A stretch of 40,623 bases of DNA from Anabaena sp. UHCC 0204 (GTDB taxonomy: Bacteria; Cyanobacteriota; Cyanobacteriia; Cyanobacteriales; Nostocaceae). Positions 1 through 8,443 of this stretch are shown here, piece after piece (position 1 is the stretch's first letter; each line of letters opens with the position of its first letter). The translations under genes were made by a program, and so were the position numbers. The notes beneath the pieces are model-generated. The model did no database searches. It worked only from the letters and a program-made list of their open reading frames with translations, and was not told the origin of the DNA. The DNA lies in the NCBI RefSeq assembly GCF_009711975.1, contig NZ_VIKW01000034.1, forward strand, positions 1-40,623, written 5' to 3'.

Positions 1-692
1 GCAACAACTAAAGGTAATAAACAAGATAGTTTCATAAAAATTATTATCCAAATAACAGAAAAAAAGATTGATTAGTTTTGAGAAATTACCACTAATATTT
101 AATTAATCATAACATTGCAATCACTGATTTCGTAAAATTGGTTAATGAAATGTAACATAGTGCGATCGCTTATCTTGTAGCTTAGATTAAGGAACGCAAC
201 CCAACATCATGAAAATATCTGATTCATATTTTTTGTCTGAATCAGGATGTCCAGGATTTTAGGATTTTCAGGATTGTGATTTGTAAGTTATTGGTGGGAA
301 TATAAATTTTAATTGTCAGAATCAGGATGTCCAGGATTTTAGGATTTATAGGATTGTTATTGATGAATTGTCTGTGAATATTGAAAAATGATAATTACAA
401 TCACAGGATATTATCTATCATCCAAAAGTTCCCATTCTTCCTAAACAATAAAAGATGACATCCTGTACATCCTCTAATCCTGGTTATCCTGATTCTGACA
501 GATTGTTATTGATGAATTGTCTGTGAATATTGAGATATTATAAAATACAGTTACACCAACACTCAACAAATAACAACAAATAATTTAACGGATAATTTAT
601 TATCTAACATCCTAAAATCTGTACTTCCCATAGACAATGAAACAACAACATCCTGAAAATCCTCAAATCCTGGACATCCTGATTCAGACAAA
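1..692. repeat. Gene-free region with nested CAGGAT-type inverted repeats
   Basis: No convincing gene is seen. Bases 1-230 show no structure that I recognise. From 234 a segment of about 45 bp (TGTCTGAATCAGGATGTCC...) is matched in reverse complement at 646-690, with roughly 41 of 45 positions agreeing by eye. A second, smaller inverted-repeat element lies inside it at 314-500. The repeats are built on heptamers such as CAGGATT and end next to the GxxExxY gene stop codon at 693. Confidence 0.7.
314..500. mobile_element. MITE-like element, copy A (about 187 bp)
   Basis: The left end TGTCAGAATCAGGATG and the right end, whose reverse complement is TGTCAGAATCAGGATA, form terminal inverted repeats of about 25 bp. 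The interior (about 367-429) recurs in the elements near 1146, 2112 and 2320. There is no ORF inside, so this is a non-autonomous repeat. No target-site duplication was identified. Confidence 0.65.
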
Positions 693-1094
693 TTAACCCT
701 GATATCTAGGATTAAAAACCTTCTTATATTCCAACTTTAACGCACCAAAATTAATCAATAATCCGACAGGAAAATTATAAGCCACTACATAATTTTTCGC
801 TTGTGCTAAATGAACATCTTCTAAAGAAATAACCGCTTTTAACTCCACCACAACCTGATTTTCAACTATAAAATCCGCTCTTCGTGTTCCTACTTCAATT
901 CCCTCATAATAAATTATTTGTTCTACCTCTCTTCCAAAACTTAACCCTGATTTTTTGAGTTCAATTTCCAGACATCTTTGATAAATAACCTCCTGAAAAC
1001 CATTTCCCAAAGTTCGGTGTATTTTCATTGCACATCCATTTATTATGTATGTAATTTCGTCTAATTTTAGATTTTGGGTATTAGGTGTGTTCAT
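693..1094 (-). CDS. GxxExxY protein (PD-(D/E)XK nuclease superfamily)
   Basis: A 133-aa protein with the family signature G-F-Q-E-V-I-Y at about residues 32-38. It also has a PD-(D/E)XK-like core, A-D-F then V-V-V-E-L-K-A, at about residues 73-87. Length and both motifs fit the GxxExxY family, whose function is not established; a nuclease-fold role is family inference. The gene is flanked on both sides by CAGGAT-type repeats. Its last 29 or so codons and the adjoining repeat recur at 2464-2551, which suggests that the gene and repeats were duplicated together. The ATG start gives the usual N-terminus, with K-L-D-E-I-T before the signature. Confidence 0.85.
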   Translation of the reverse strand: MNTPNTQNLKLDEITYIINGCAMKIHRTLGNGFQEVIYQRCLEIELKKSGLSFGREVEQIIYYEGIEVGTRRADFIVENQVVVELKAVISLEDVHLAQAKNYVVAYNFPVGLLINFGALKLEYKKVFNPRYQG

Positions 1095-1144
1095 GGATTT
1101 ACATGATTGTTATTTGTAAATTGTTGGTGAGATGCTGAAATTGT

Positions 1145-1358
1145 AATTGTCAGAATCAGGATGTCTAGGATTTTAGGATTTACAGGATTGTGATTGATAA
1201 ATTTTCTGTGAATATTTAAAAATGATAATTACAATCACAGTATATTATCTATCATCCAAAAATCACTATTTTTCCTAAACAATAAAAAATCACATCCTGT
1301 ACATCCTCTAATCCTGGATATTCTGATATGGCTTACGCCACGCTACGCTATCAGACAA
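1145..1358. mobile_element. MITE-like element, copy B, right end interrupted
   Basis: The left end TTGTCAGAATCAGGATG and the shared interior (about 1201-1260) match copy A. The right terminal repeat is interrupted at about 1325-1352 by a short GC-richer block (GGCTTACGCCACGCTACGC) flanked by GATA and TATC. This looks like a second small repeat nested in the element's end. It fills most of the gene-free interval before vapB. Confidence 0.55.
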
Positions 1359-1388
1359 AATAATTAACCTTGCATTTGATTAAATATA

Positions 1389-1401
1389 GTGTATTATACA
1401 C
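1389..1401. promoter_or_regulatory. Palindrome GTGTATTATACAC, possible vapBC operator
   Basis: A perfect 6+1+6 palindrome lies 30 bp upstream of the vapB start. Type II antitoxins usually autoregulate by binding palindromes in this position. Assignment to VapB is inference from location. Confidence 0.4.
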
Positions 1402-1431
1402 ATATCCATACACATAATCTACCTAAAGATC

Positions 1432-1644
1432 ATGCGAACCAACATTGAACTTGACGACGGATTAGTAGAAGAAGCATTTCGTTTAACTAACGTGCGAACC
1501 AAAAAAGAATTAATTCATCTAGCATTACAAGAACTAATTCGCGTTCGTAAAAAGCGGAACTTACTTGATTTAAGTGGACAAATTCAATTTACTCCTGACT
1601 ACGACTACAAAGCATTGCGAGAAAATCGAAATGTTTCTGATTGA
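1432..1644 (+). CDS. vapB: VapB-type antitoxin
   Basis: A 70-aa protein starting MRTNIELDD with an N-terminal ribbon-helix-helix-like segment (R-T-N-I-E-L-D-D-G-L-V-E-E-A) and K-K-E-L-I-H-L-A-L-Q-E-L. This is typical of the VapB antitoxin family (PF09957 type). It should bind the toxin through its C-terminus and DNA through its N-terminus. The 3' end overlaps the start of the PIN-domain toxin gene by 14 nt, the usual coupling in these operons. A palindrome at 1389-1401 is a plausible autoregulatory site. Confidence 0.85.
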   Translation: MRTNIELDDGLVEEAFRLTNVRTKKELIHLALQELIRVRKKRNLLDLSGQIQFTPDYDYKALRENRNVSD

Positions 1645-2038
1645 TACTTCCGTTTGGATAAATGTTTTACGCGATAAAACAGGAGTTGCACGTCAAAATC
1701 TCCAGACACTTATAAAAGATGAGAATGTCTTTCTGACTCGATTTACCCAGATGGAATTATTACAAGGTTGTCGGGATGAAAGGGAGTGGATGTTGTTGCA
1801 AACCTATCTGCAAGAACAAGACTATATTGAAGCAACTGATAATACTTGGGTGTTTGCAGCACGAATTTATTATGATTTACAAAGACAAGGATTAACTGTT
1901 AGAAGTAGTATAGATTGTTGTATTGCCCAAATAGCAATAGAACACCAACTAACCCTAATTCATAATGATCGTGATTTTGAAACTATTCAACAAGTAAGAC
2001 CTCTGTTCTGTTTGCGGTTTCCATCTTCTATAAATTAA
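1631..2038 (+). CDS. vapC: VapC-type PIN-domain ribonuclease toxin
   Basis: A 135-aa PIN-domain protein when started at the ATG at 1631 (MFLIDTSVWINVL), which is preferred over the longer in-frame start at 1574 because the PIN core begins at once. Acidic catalytic candidates are D5, the E in Q-M-E-L-L-Q-G, the D in S-I-D-C-C-I-A-Q and the D in H-N-D-R-D-F, in the order expected for VapC. The family cleaves RNA, often tRNA. It overlaps vapB by 14 nt. All acidic positions appear intact, so it is probably functional. Confidence 0.88.
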   Translation: MFLIDTSVWINVLRDKTGVARQNLQTLIKDENVFLTRFTQMELLQGCRDEREWMLLQTYLQEQDYIEATDNTWVFAARIYYDLQRQGLTVRSSIDCCIAQIAIEHQLTLIHNDRDFETIQQVRPLFCLRFPSSIN

Positions 2039-2111
2039 TAATTAGCACTAAATTAAAGGAGGTACAGGATGGTAATTTGTAAGTGATTGGTGAGATGTCG
2101 AAATTGTAATT

Positions 2112-2308
2112 GTCAGAATGAGGATGTCCAGGATTAAAGGATTTTCAGGATTGTGATTTATGAATTGTCTGTAAATATTGAAAAATAAAAAATGATAATT
2201 ATAATCACAGTATATTCTCTATCATCCAAAAATCGGCATTTTTCCTAAACAATAAAAAAATTACATCCTGTACATCCTCTAATCCTGGTTATCCTGATTC
2301 TGACAGAT
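2112..2308. mobile_element. MITE-like element, copy C
   Basis: Left end TTGTCAGAATGAGGATG and right end near 2290-2308 (...TATCCTGATTCTGACAG), with the shared interior at about 2164-2233. This is the same family as copy A, with a few base changes. Confidence 0.6.
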
Positions 2309-2462
2309 TGTTATTGATGAATTTTCTGTGAATAGTGAAAGATAAAAAATGATAATTACAATCACAGGATATTATCTATCATCCAAAAATCGCCATTTTT
2401 GCTAAACAATAAAAAATCACATCCTGTAAATCCTAAAATCCTGGACATCCTGATTCAGACAA
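2309..2462. mobile_element. MITE-like element, copy D (right half)
   Basis: The shared interior recurs at about 2320-2390, followed by the right terminal repeat at 2419-2460. It abuts copy C directly, so it lacks its own left end, or the two share one. Its right flank runs straight into the duplicated GxxExxY 3' end. Confidence 0.5.
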
Positions 2463-2463
2463 A

Positions 2464-2551
2464 TTAACCCTGATATCTAGGATTAAAAACCTTCTTATAT
2501 TCCAACTTCAACGCACCAAAATTAATCAATAAACCCACAGGAAAATTATAA
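2464..2551 (-). pseudogene. Truncated second copy of the GxxExxY gene 3' end
   Basis: This stretch is nearly identical to 693-780, the stop codon and last 29 or so codons of the GxxExxY gene; the main differences are at the positions matching 737 and 762-764. Homology stops abruptly at 2551 and continues outward through the adjoining repeat (about 2438-2463 matching 667-692). It is a remnant without a start. Either gene and repeats were duplicated and then deleted, or a recombination junction lies at 2551/2552. Confidence 0.75.
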
Positions 2552-2686
2552 AATGTAAACTTTACTGTTCAGATTATAAACTATAAACTGTTCTTGATAA
2601 CCAATTCCGTCCATTCGTAACTCCTGTAACAATTCCCTTACAATAAAATAAAGAAAACAAGACATTGAGAGGAGAAAAGCTAAATC

Positions 2687-5317
2687 ATGTTAGCAGAATA
2701 CCAACAACACACCCAAGAACGCGCAGAAATGGGTATTCCCCCATTACCATTAGACGCAAAACAAACTTCAGAATTATGTGAATTACTGAAAAATCCACCC
2801 CAAGGTACTGAAGAGTTATTATTAAATTTATTACGCGATCGCATTCCCCCCGGTGTAGATCAAGCAGCTTATGTAAAAGCTGGATTTCTGACTGGAATTG
2901 CTAAAGAGGAAATTACCAGCCCCTTAGTTTCACCAATTGATGCAGTAGAATTACTGGGAACAATGATCGGCGGTTACAATGTTCAATCCTTAATAGATTT
3001 ACTCCAAGTTTCCAGCACCTCTGTATCAGAATCTTCAGAAACACCCTTAGTCATGGGAGGAGAAGGAAGAGAACAAATAGCCGCTTATGCAGCCAACGCC
3101 CTCAGCAAAATTATGTTGGTGTATGATGCTTTCCATGATGTTTTGGAATTGTCAAAAACCAACCCCTACGCTAAAAGAGTGGTAGACTCTTGGGCAGAAG
3201 CAGAATGGTTTACGCTGCGTCCCACATTACCAGAATTTATCACCGTTACAGTTTTCAAAGTTCCCGGAGAAACCAACACAGACGACTTATCACCCGCAAC
3301 CCACGCTACAACTAGACCTGATATTCCTTTACACGCTTTGGCGATGTTAGAAACTCGTCAACCGGGAAGTTTAGAAACCATTGCAGAGTTGAAGAAAAAA
3401 GGTCATCCTGTTGCTTACGTCGGTGATGTTGTTGGTACAGGTTCTTCTCGCAAGTCTGCAATCAATTCTGTATTATGGCATTTGGGAAATGATATTCCTT
3501 TTGTTCCCAATAAACGGGCTGGGGGTTATATATTAGGAAGTGCGATCGCACCCATCTTTTTTAACACAGCCGAAGATGCCGGTGCATTACCCATTCAATG
3601 CGATGTCAGCAAAATGGAAACCGGTGACGTTATCACCATTTATCCCTACAAAGGCGATGTTCTCAACGCCGCAGGAGAAGTAATTTCCACCTTCAGCCTC
3701 AAACCTGACACCATTTTAGACGAAGTTCGCGCAGGTGGACGCATCCCCCTATTAATTGGACGTACCCTCACCGATAAAACCCGTCAAGCATTAAGTTTAG
3801 AACCCAGCACTTTATTTATCCGTCCCCAAGCCCCAGCCGACACCGGAAAAGGCTTCACACTGGCGCAGAAAATGGTCGGGAAGGCGTGCGGTTTGCCTGG
3901 TGTACGTACAGGGACATCTTGCGAACCAATCATGACTACAGTCGGTTCTCAGGACACTACAGGACCCATGACAAGGGATGAATTAAAAGAACTTGCTTGT
4001 TTAGGTTTCAGTGCAGACTTAGTAATGCAAAGCTTCTGTCACACAGCCGCATATCCCAAACCAGTAGACATCAAAACCCACCAAGAACTACCTGACTTCT
4101 TCTCCCAACGTGGTGGTGTAGCCTTGCGTCCTGGTGATGGTATCATTCACTCCTGGTTAAACCGGATGTTATTACCCGACACCGTGGGAACAGGTGGAGA
4201 TTCACACACTCGCTTCCCGTTAGGAATATCCTTCCCCGCAGGTTCTGGTTTAGTTGCGTTTGCTGGTGCATTGGGTGTAATGCCTTTGGATATGCCAGAA
4301 TCAGTTTTGGTAAGATTTAAAGGAGAATTGCAACCAGGAATTACATTGAGAGATATTGTTAACGCCATTCCTTATGTTGCTATCCAAAAAGGGTTGTTAA
4401 CTGTAGAAAAGCAGAACAAGAAAAACGTCTTCTCTGGCAAGATTTTGGAAATTGAAGGTTTACCAGATTTGAAAGTTGAACAAGCTTTTGAATTAACTGA
4501 TGCTTCCGCAGAACGTTCTTGTGCAGGTTGTACAATTAAATTGAGTGAAGAAACAATTGCGGAATATTTGCGTTCCAATATTGCCTTGTTAAAAAACATG
4601 GTAGCACGGGGTTATCATGATGAGCGAACCATTATGCGCCGAGTAGCGAAAATGGAAGAATGGTTAGCAAATCCTGTATTAATGTCGGCCGATGCAGATG
4701 CGGAGTATGCAGAAATAATTGAAATTGATTTAAGCGAAATCAAAGAACCAATTGTAGCTGCTCCCAATGACCCAGATAATGTTAAGTTATTATCGGAAGT
4801 TGCCAATGATCCTGTACAGGAAGTTTTCGTAGGTTCTTGTATGACAAATATTGGACATTATCGAGCAACCGCGAAGGTTTTAGAAGGTGCAGGTGAGGTG
4901 AAAGCACGGTTGTGGATTGCGCCCCCAACTCGCATGGATGAACACCAATTAAAGGAAGAAGGTGTTTATGATGTTTTCGTAGCTGCAAAGGCCAGAACTG
5001 AGATTCCAGGATGCAGTTTATGTATGGGAAATCAGGCACGAGTTGATGATAACACAACGGTGTTTTCTACCTCGACTCGTAACTTCAATAATCGCATGGG
5101 AAAAGGCGCTCAAGTGTATTTAGGTTCGGCGGAATTAGCAGCAGTTTGTGCGTTGTTAGGAAGACTTCCTAATGTACAGGAATATATGGATATTGTGGGT
5201 GAGAGAATTCATCCTTTTGCTGATAATTTGTATCGGTATTTGAACTTTGATCAAATTGCCGGTTTTGAGGATGAGGGGAGGGTGATTAGTAAGGAGGAAC
5301 AGGCGGCTTTGGTGTAA
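2687..5317 (+). CDS. acnB: Bifunctional aconitate hydratase 2 / 2-methylisocitrate dehydratase
   Basis: An 876-aa B-type aconitase that interconverts citrate and isocitrate via cis-aconitate in the cytosol; family members also act on 2-methylisocitrate. The order is that of AcnB: an N-terminal HEAT-like domain (about 1-160), a swivel domain (about 170-380, with [11 protein letters not shown]), then the catalytic domains. The cluster ligands expected for [4Fe-4S] are C718 (G-S-C-M-T-N-I-G-H) and C776/C779 (P-G-C-S-L-C-M-G-N), close to E. coli AcnB C710/C769/C772. A GAGAGGAG ribosome-binding site precedes the ATG. It appears to be the only clear core gene in an otherwise accessory 11-kb stretch. 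Confidence 0.97.
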   Translation: MLAEYQQHTQERAEMGIPPLPLDAKQTSELCELLKNPPQGTEELLLNLLRDRIPPGVDQAAYVKAGFLTGIAKEEITSPLVSPIDAVELLGTMIGGYNVQSLIDLLQVSSTSVSESSETPLVMGGEGREQIAAYAANALSKIMLVYDAFHDVLELSKTNPYAKRVVDSWAEAEWFTLRPTLPEFITVTVFKVPGETNTDDLSPATHATTRPDIPLHALAMLETRQPGSLETIAELKKKGHPVAYVGDVVGTGSSRKSAINSVLWHLGNDIPFVPNKRAGGYILGSAIAPIFFNTAEDAGALPIQCDVSKMETGDVITIYPYKGDVLNAAGEVISTFSLKPDTILDEVRAGGRIPLLIGRTLTDKTRQALSLEPSTLFIRPQAPADTGKGFTLAQKMVGKACGLPGVRTGTSCEPIMTTVGSQDTTGPMTRDELKELACLGFSADLVMQSFCHTAAYPKPVDIKTHQELPDFFSQRGGVALRPGDGIIHSWLNRMLLPDTVGTGGDSHTRFPLGISFPAGSGLVAFAGALGVMPLDMPESVLVRFKGELQPGITLRDIVNAIPYVAIQKGLLTVEKQNKKNVFSGKILEIEGLPDLKVEQAFELTDASAERSCAGCTIKLSEETIAEYLRSNIALLKNMVARGYHDERTIMRRVAKMEEWLANPVLMSADADAEYAEIIEIDLSEIKEPIVAAPNDPDNVKLLSEVANDPVQEVFVGSCMTNIGHYRATAKVLEGAGEVKARLWIAPPTRMDEHQLKEEGVYDVFVAAKARTEIPGCSLCMGNQARVDDNTTVFSTSTRNFNNRMGKGAQVYLGSAELAAVCALLGRLPNVQEYMDIVGERIHPFADNLYRYLNFDQIAGFEDEGRVISKEEQAALV

Positions 5318-5374
5318 TTTAGGTTAGGGTGGGTCTTGATGACTCACCTGAATGTTTTGAAAAGGTTAAAATAT

Positions 5375-5623
5375 GTGCAGTACCAAATAGAATTTAAACC
5401 CAAAGCGATTAAAGATTTACAAAAAATTCCTGTAAATGAAAGAGAACGCATTATCAATAAAATTGAAGCAATGCAAGATGATTTACAAGGAGATGTGAAA
5501 CGCTTAACAAATTTTACTCCAGAATATCGTTTAAGAGTTGGTGATTATCGAGTTTTGTTTGAATTAGAAGAACAAACTATAATCGTGTATAGGGTTAAGC
5601 ATCGTAGTAAAGCTTATGAGTAA
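5375..5623 (+). CDS. RelE/ParE-family toxin
   Basis: An 82-aa protein of the RelE/ParE fold. It begins V-Q-Y-Q-I-E-F-K-P-K-A-I-K-D-L and has the typical C-terminal block Y-R-L-R-V-G-D-Y-R-V-L-F followed by V-Y-R-V-K-H-R-S-K-A-Y. The GTG at 5375 is chosen because family proteins begin at this point; an in-frame ATG at 5336 would add 13 unconserved residues. RelE-type members cleave mRNA on the ribosome and ParE-type members poison gyrase; the sequence does not decide which. The antitoxin lies 14 nt downstream, so the order is toxin first. Confidence 0.85.
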   Translation: MQYQIEFKPKAIKDLQKIPVNERERIINKIEAMQDDLQGDVKRLTNFTPEYRLRVGDYRVLFELEEQTIIVYRVKHRSKAYE

Positions 5624-5637
5624 TAGGAGGTTAAAAA

Positions 5638-5835
5638 ATGATTGAATTACATCCTGAGTTTTTAACAAAAAATGGTCAAAAACAATTTGCTGTTTTACCT
5701 TATGAGGAGTTTTTAAAGATTAAAGAATTGTTAGAAGATTTGGAAGATTTAAGAGATTTACGAGATGCTAAGGAAGAGGAGAAAGATAGTCCTTCAGTAT
5801 CTTTAGCAGATGTGAAAAGTATGCTAGTATTTTGA
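5638..5835 (+). CDS. Antitoxin of the RelE/ParE pair (Phd-like)
   Basis: A 65-aa acidic protein (MIELHPEFLTKNGQKQFAVLPYEEF...) with a long charged helix rich in E, D, L and R at about 28-50. It matches the cyanobacterial antitoxins that accompany RelE/ParE toxins. It has a good AGGAGG ribosome-binding site at 5624-5629. Its position directly after the toxin and its acidic C-terminus support neutralisation of the product of 5375-5623. Confidence 0.78.
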   Translation: MIELHPEFLTKNGQKQFAVLPYEEFLKIKELLEDLEDLRDLRDAKEEEKDSPSVSLADVKSMLVF

Positions 5836-5859
5836 TACTATAAATTACCAGGGTAAACA

Positions 5860-6273
5860 ATGCCAGCAAAGGATACTTGTCATGATGCAGTCAAAAATGC
5901 TTTAATTAAAGACGGTTGGACAATTACGGCTGATCCTTATTATATAATCTATGGAAAATTAAGACTTGTTGCTGATCTAGGTGCTGAACGTCCATTATCT
6001 GCTCAAAGAGGTGATGAGAAAATAGTGATCGAAGTTAAAAGTTTTCTAAATCCATCATTTATTTATGATTTAGAAAGGGCTGTAGGTCAGTATATCATTT
6101 ATCGTAATTATCTTAAAAGAACCGCACCAGACCATCAGATTTACTTAGCACTTGGTCAACTTGTTTATAAAGCTAATTTTGACGAAACTATCCAAGTTGT
6201 TGTTGATGAAAACCAACTTAAATTAATCATTGTAGATACAGACAAGGAGGTTATTACCAAATGGATAAGTTAG
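5860..6273 (+). CDS. xisH: XisH family protein (fdxN element excision controlling factor)
   Basis: A 137-aa protein starting [20 protein letters not shown], the characteristic XisH N-terminus. The core has A-D-L-G-A-E-R-P and then K-I-V-I-E-V-K-S-F, a PD-(D/E)XK-like arrangement. In Anabaena PCC 7120, XisH and XisI help control excision of the fdxN element. No site-specific recombinase such as XisF is in this window, so a direct role in excision here is doubtful. It overlaps xisI by 13 nt, indicating translational coupling. Most cyanobacterial copies lie away from fdxN elements and their role is unknown. Confidence 0.9.
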   Translation: MPAKDTCHDAVKNALIKDGWTITADPYYIIYGKLRLVADLGAERPLSAQRGDEKIVIEVKSFLNPSFIYDLERAVGQYIIYRNYLKRTAPDHQIYLALGQLVYKANFDETIQVVVDENQLKLIIVDTDKEVITKWIS

Positions 6274-6602
6274 AAAATTACCGATTTTTAATCAAAAAAA
6301 TCTTAACAGAATATCATCAACTTTTTTCCTCTGCATCTCCTGATAATATAGAAATGCTCTTAGCTTTTGATGAGCAAAGAGATCAATATTTATGGTTTCA
6401 AGTTGGTTGGACAACGGAGGAAAGGATTAAGGGAATTTCTGTCCATATTCGCATTAAAAATGAGAAGATTTACATTGAGGAAGATTGGACTGAGGAAGGA
6501 ATTGCAACTGAGTTATTACGGGAAGGTGTACCAAAAGAGGATATTGTTTTGGCTTTTCATGATCCAGAAACTCGTAAATTAACTGAGTTTGCTGTGGCTT
6601 GA
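6261..6602 (+). CDS. xisI: XisI family protein
   Basis: A 113-aa protein with the XisI pattern: M-D-K-L-E-N-Y-R at the start, then [27 protein letters not shown], and finally L-A-F-H-D-P-E near the end. Full length for the family. It is the constant partner of XisH and overlaps it. The pair sits among toxin-antitoxin genes with similar small, coupled two-gene organisation. Confidence 0.9.
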   Translation: MDKLENYRFLIKKILTEYHQLFSSASPDNIEMLLAFDEQRDQYLWFQVGWTTEERIKGISVHIRIKNEKIYIEEDWTEEGIATELLREGVPKEDIVLAFHDPETRKLTEFAVA

Positions 6603-6639
6603 GTAAACGGTTGTCAATTATTAAGAGGTGAACAAAATC

Positions 6640-6900
6640 ATGTTAAAAACTTTTAACGCTATTTTGAAAAACAATTCTATTCAATGGGTTAATGAAACTC
6701 CTGAAATAGAATTAGATAGTTCAATAAAGGTGCATATTACTTTATTAGAAGAAACAGCAACAGCTAAAACTAAATCTAATGGTCAAAAAATGGCAGAAGC
6801 GTTAAGAAAAATCTCAAAAAAGAATATTTTTACTGAAATTGATCCACAAAAATGGCAACAGGAAATTCGTCAAGATCGCTCTCTTCCTAATCGTGATTAA
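6640..6900 (+). CDS. Orphan antitoxin-like small protein
   Basis: An 86-aa protein from the ATG at 6640, preferred over the GTG at 6628 because AAGAGGTG (6623-6630) is well spaced for it. The first half is short beta-strand-like (L-K-T-F-N-A-I-L-K-N-N-S-I-Q-W) and the C-terminus is D-P-Q-K-W-Q-Q-E-I-R-Q-D-R-S-L-P-N-R-D. This resembles small cyanobacterial antitoxins found upstream of PIN-domain toxins. No toxin ORF follows, so the partner seems lost. Function is inferred only from resemblance and context. Confidence 0.6.
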   Translation: MLKTFNAILKNNSIQWVNETPEIELDSSIKVHITLLEETATAKTKSNGQKMAEALRKISKKNIFTEIDPQKWQQEIRQDRSLPNRD

Positions 6901-7102
6901 ACTATATTATCTATGCAGCACAAGAAGAAAATGAGTTTTTACTGCATACATCTTCGTTTGTGTCAGTGAGAAAAATGGCATTTATACGCTAAATTTATCT
7001 CAATATGTAAAATTTTATTACTCCGTTTAAGATTTCTGCTCATTATTATATTATTATCTATAGATTGTTTGTCACAAATAAAAAACTTCTAAAAATAAAT
7101 AC

Positions 7103-7107
7103 AAGGA
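7103..7107 (+). promoter_or_regulatory. Ribosome binding site of the radical SAM cassette
   Basis: AAGGA lies 7 nt before the ATG at 7115. It is the only good Shine-Dalgarno sequence in the three-gene cassette; genes two and three lack one, which suggests translation is tuned to the first gene. Confidence 0.5.
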
Positions 7108-7114
7108 TATAAAA

Positions 7115-8434
7115 ATGAGTGTTTTAGTAATTAATTCACCACTTTTTAGAGAAAAAAAATTAGATTATACTGATAATTATCTTCCTCCTCTTGGTTTGGG
7201 TTATATAGCAACAAGTATTAAGTTAGCTGGTTTTTCAGTGGAATTGGTTGATTCAGTATCAAAAAACTTATCCATTAAAGAAATCGTCAATCTAATAAAT
7301 AGTAATTTGCCCAAGTTTGTGGTGATGAATGTATTTTCAACGAATCTACTTTTAGTAAAAGATATTCTTTCGCTTTCAGATTCTTCTATTCATTTTATTC
7401 TAGGTGGTGGAACAAAATATCTCTGTGAAGAGATACTCAGTTGGGAAATTAAAAATAATATTACAATTATTAAAGGAGAAGGTGATTTTATAGTTTCTGC
7501 AATTATTAGTGGAGAAAATATAAATAATTTTTCACACGACTCTAAAAAAATTATACAAATTACTGCTAAATCTCAATATTTTCCACACGATATTTCAAGA
7601 ATTACAATCGATCATACATTTTTTGAAAATGAACCGTTAAAACACCAATTAGGATTTAATGAAGCATACATTAGTACAAGTAGAGGATGTATTTATAACT
7701 GTGCTTTTTGTGGTTCTGCGATAGCTTTAAATTTGGAAGAACCACGCAGAGAAAGAAGTATCAAATCAGTGATTGAAGAAATTTCACAATTGTGTAGCTT
7801 ATATCCTCAATTGGAAGTCATAAGAATTTTAGATGATTTATTCTTAGTTAATAAAGAAAGTGTTGACAGAGCATATGTTATATTTGAACGGTTCTCTTTG
7901 GCTTGGAGAGCAATGGCACATATCAAATCAATTAGTAATTTAGATGAGGGAGAAATAAGAAAGCTCAAATTTTCAGGTTGTCAAGAACTTTTTTTTGGGA
8001 TAGAATCAGGTTCTACTAAAATTCAAGAATTAATTCATAAAATTAATAAGCCATCTGTCATAAAAAATACTTTTGAAAAGTTATTTCGATTTGGAATTAA
8101 CGTAAAAGCATTTTTTATATTTGGTTTTCCAAATGAAACAGAATATGATATGCAGTGTACCTATGATTTAGCCTGTGAAATCAAGGAGCTTTCTAATCAT
8201 TTTCCCGATATTAATTTTCGGACAAGTGTATTTCAATTTAGACCTTATCATGGAACAGAACTTTTTAACCAATTAAAGATGATTGATTCAAATGTATGCC
8301 CGATCAAACAAAATAAAAACTTGTCTCACAAGATTGGACGACACCAATTTAATTTTGCCAGCCAAAATTTTTCTGATGTCTCTGATGACTTTCTTGAAAC
8401 CATGATTTCTAAAACTATTCAACTCTCATTCTAA
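7115..8434 (+). CDS. B12-binding-domain radical SAM enzyme
   Basis: A 439-aa protein. Residues about 1-150 resemble a cobalamin-binding Rossmann domain (L-P-P-L-G-L-G-Y-I-A-T-S near 23-34; I-L-G-G-G-T at 95-100), but the D-x-H-x-x-G cobalamin ligand motif is not seen. Residues about 183-400 form a radical SAM barrel with C192-x3-C196-x2-C199 for the [4Fe-4S] cluster. I-L-D-D-L-F, F-G-I-E-S-G-S and F-I-F-G-F-P-N-E-T-E are typical of the B12-dependent class. The substrate is unknown. Its partners have UDG and thymidylate-kinase folds, so a nucleotide or base substrate is a reasonable inference. Codon and base use are much AT-richer than acnB, suggesting transfer. Confidence 0.85.
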   Translation: MSVLVINSPLFREKKLDYTDNYLPPLGLGYIATSIKLAGFSVELVDSVSKNLSIKEIVNLINSNLPKFVVMNVFSTNLLLVKDILSLSDSSIHFILGGGTKYLCEEILSWEIKNNITIIKGEGDFIVSAIISGENINNFSHDSKKIIQITAKSQYFPHDISRITIDHTFFENEPLKHQLGFNEAYISTSRGCIYNCAFCGSAIALNLEEPRRERSIKSVIEEISQLCSLYPQLEVIRILDDLFLVNKESVDRAYVIFERFSLAWRAMAHIKSISNLDEGEIRKLKFSGCQELFFGIESGSTKIQELIHKINKPSVIKNTFEKLFRFGINVKAFFIFGFPNETEYDMQCTYDLACEIKELSNHFPDINFRTSVFQFRPYHGTELFNQLKMIDSNVCPIKQNKNLSHKIGRHQFNFASQNFSDVSDDFLETMISKTIQLSF

Positions 8435-8443
8435 ATAGTCAAA

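Noticed and set aside
1574-1630. Longer start for VapC at 1574
   Set aside because: It would overlap vapB by 71 nt, and the added residues precede the M-F-L-I-D-T-S PIN start without similarity.
234-2462. CAGGAT repeats as a CRISPR array
   Set aside because: Spacing is irregular, copies occur in both orientations, and the interiors between copies are conserved rather than unique.
4147-5057. Four antisense ORFs of 63-91 codons inside acnB
   Set aside because: They lie wholly opposite a well-conserved gene, have no family-like motifs, and are explained by codon bias of acnB.
6367-6582. 71-codon ORF inside xisI
   Set aside because: It is an alternate-frame shadow of the well-matched XisI protein.
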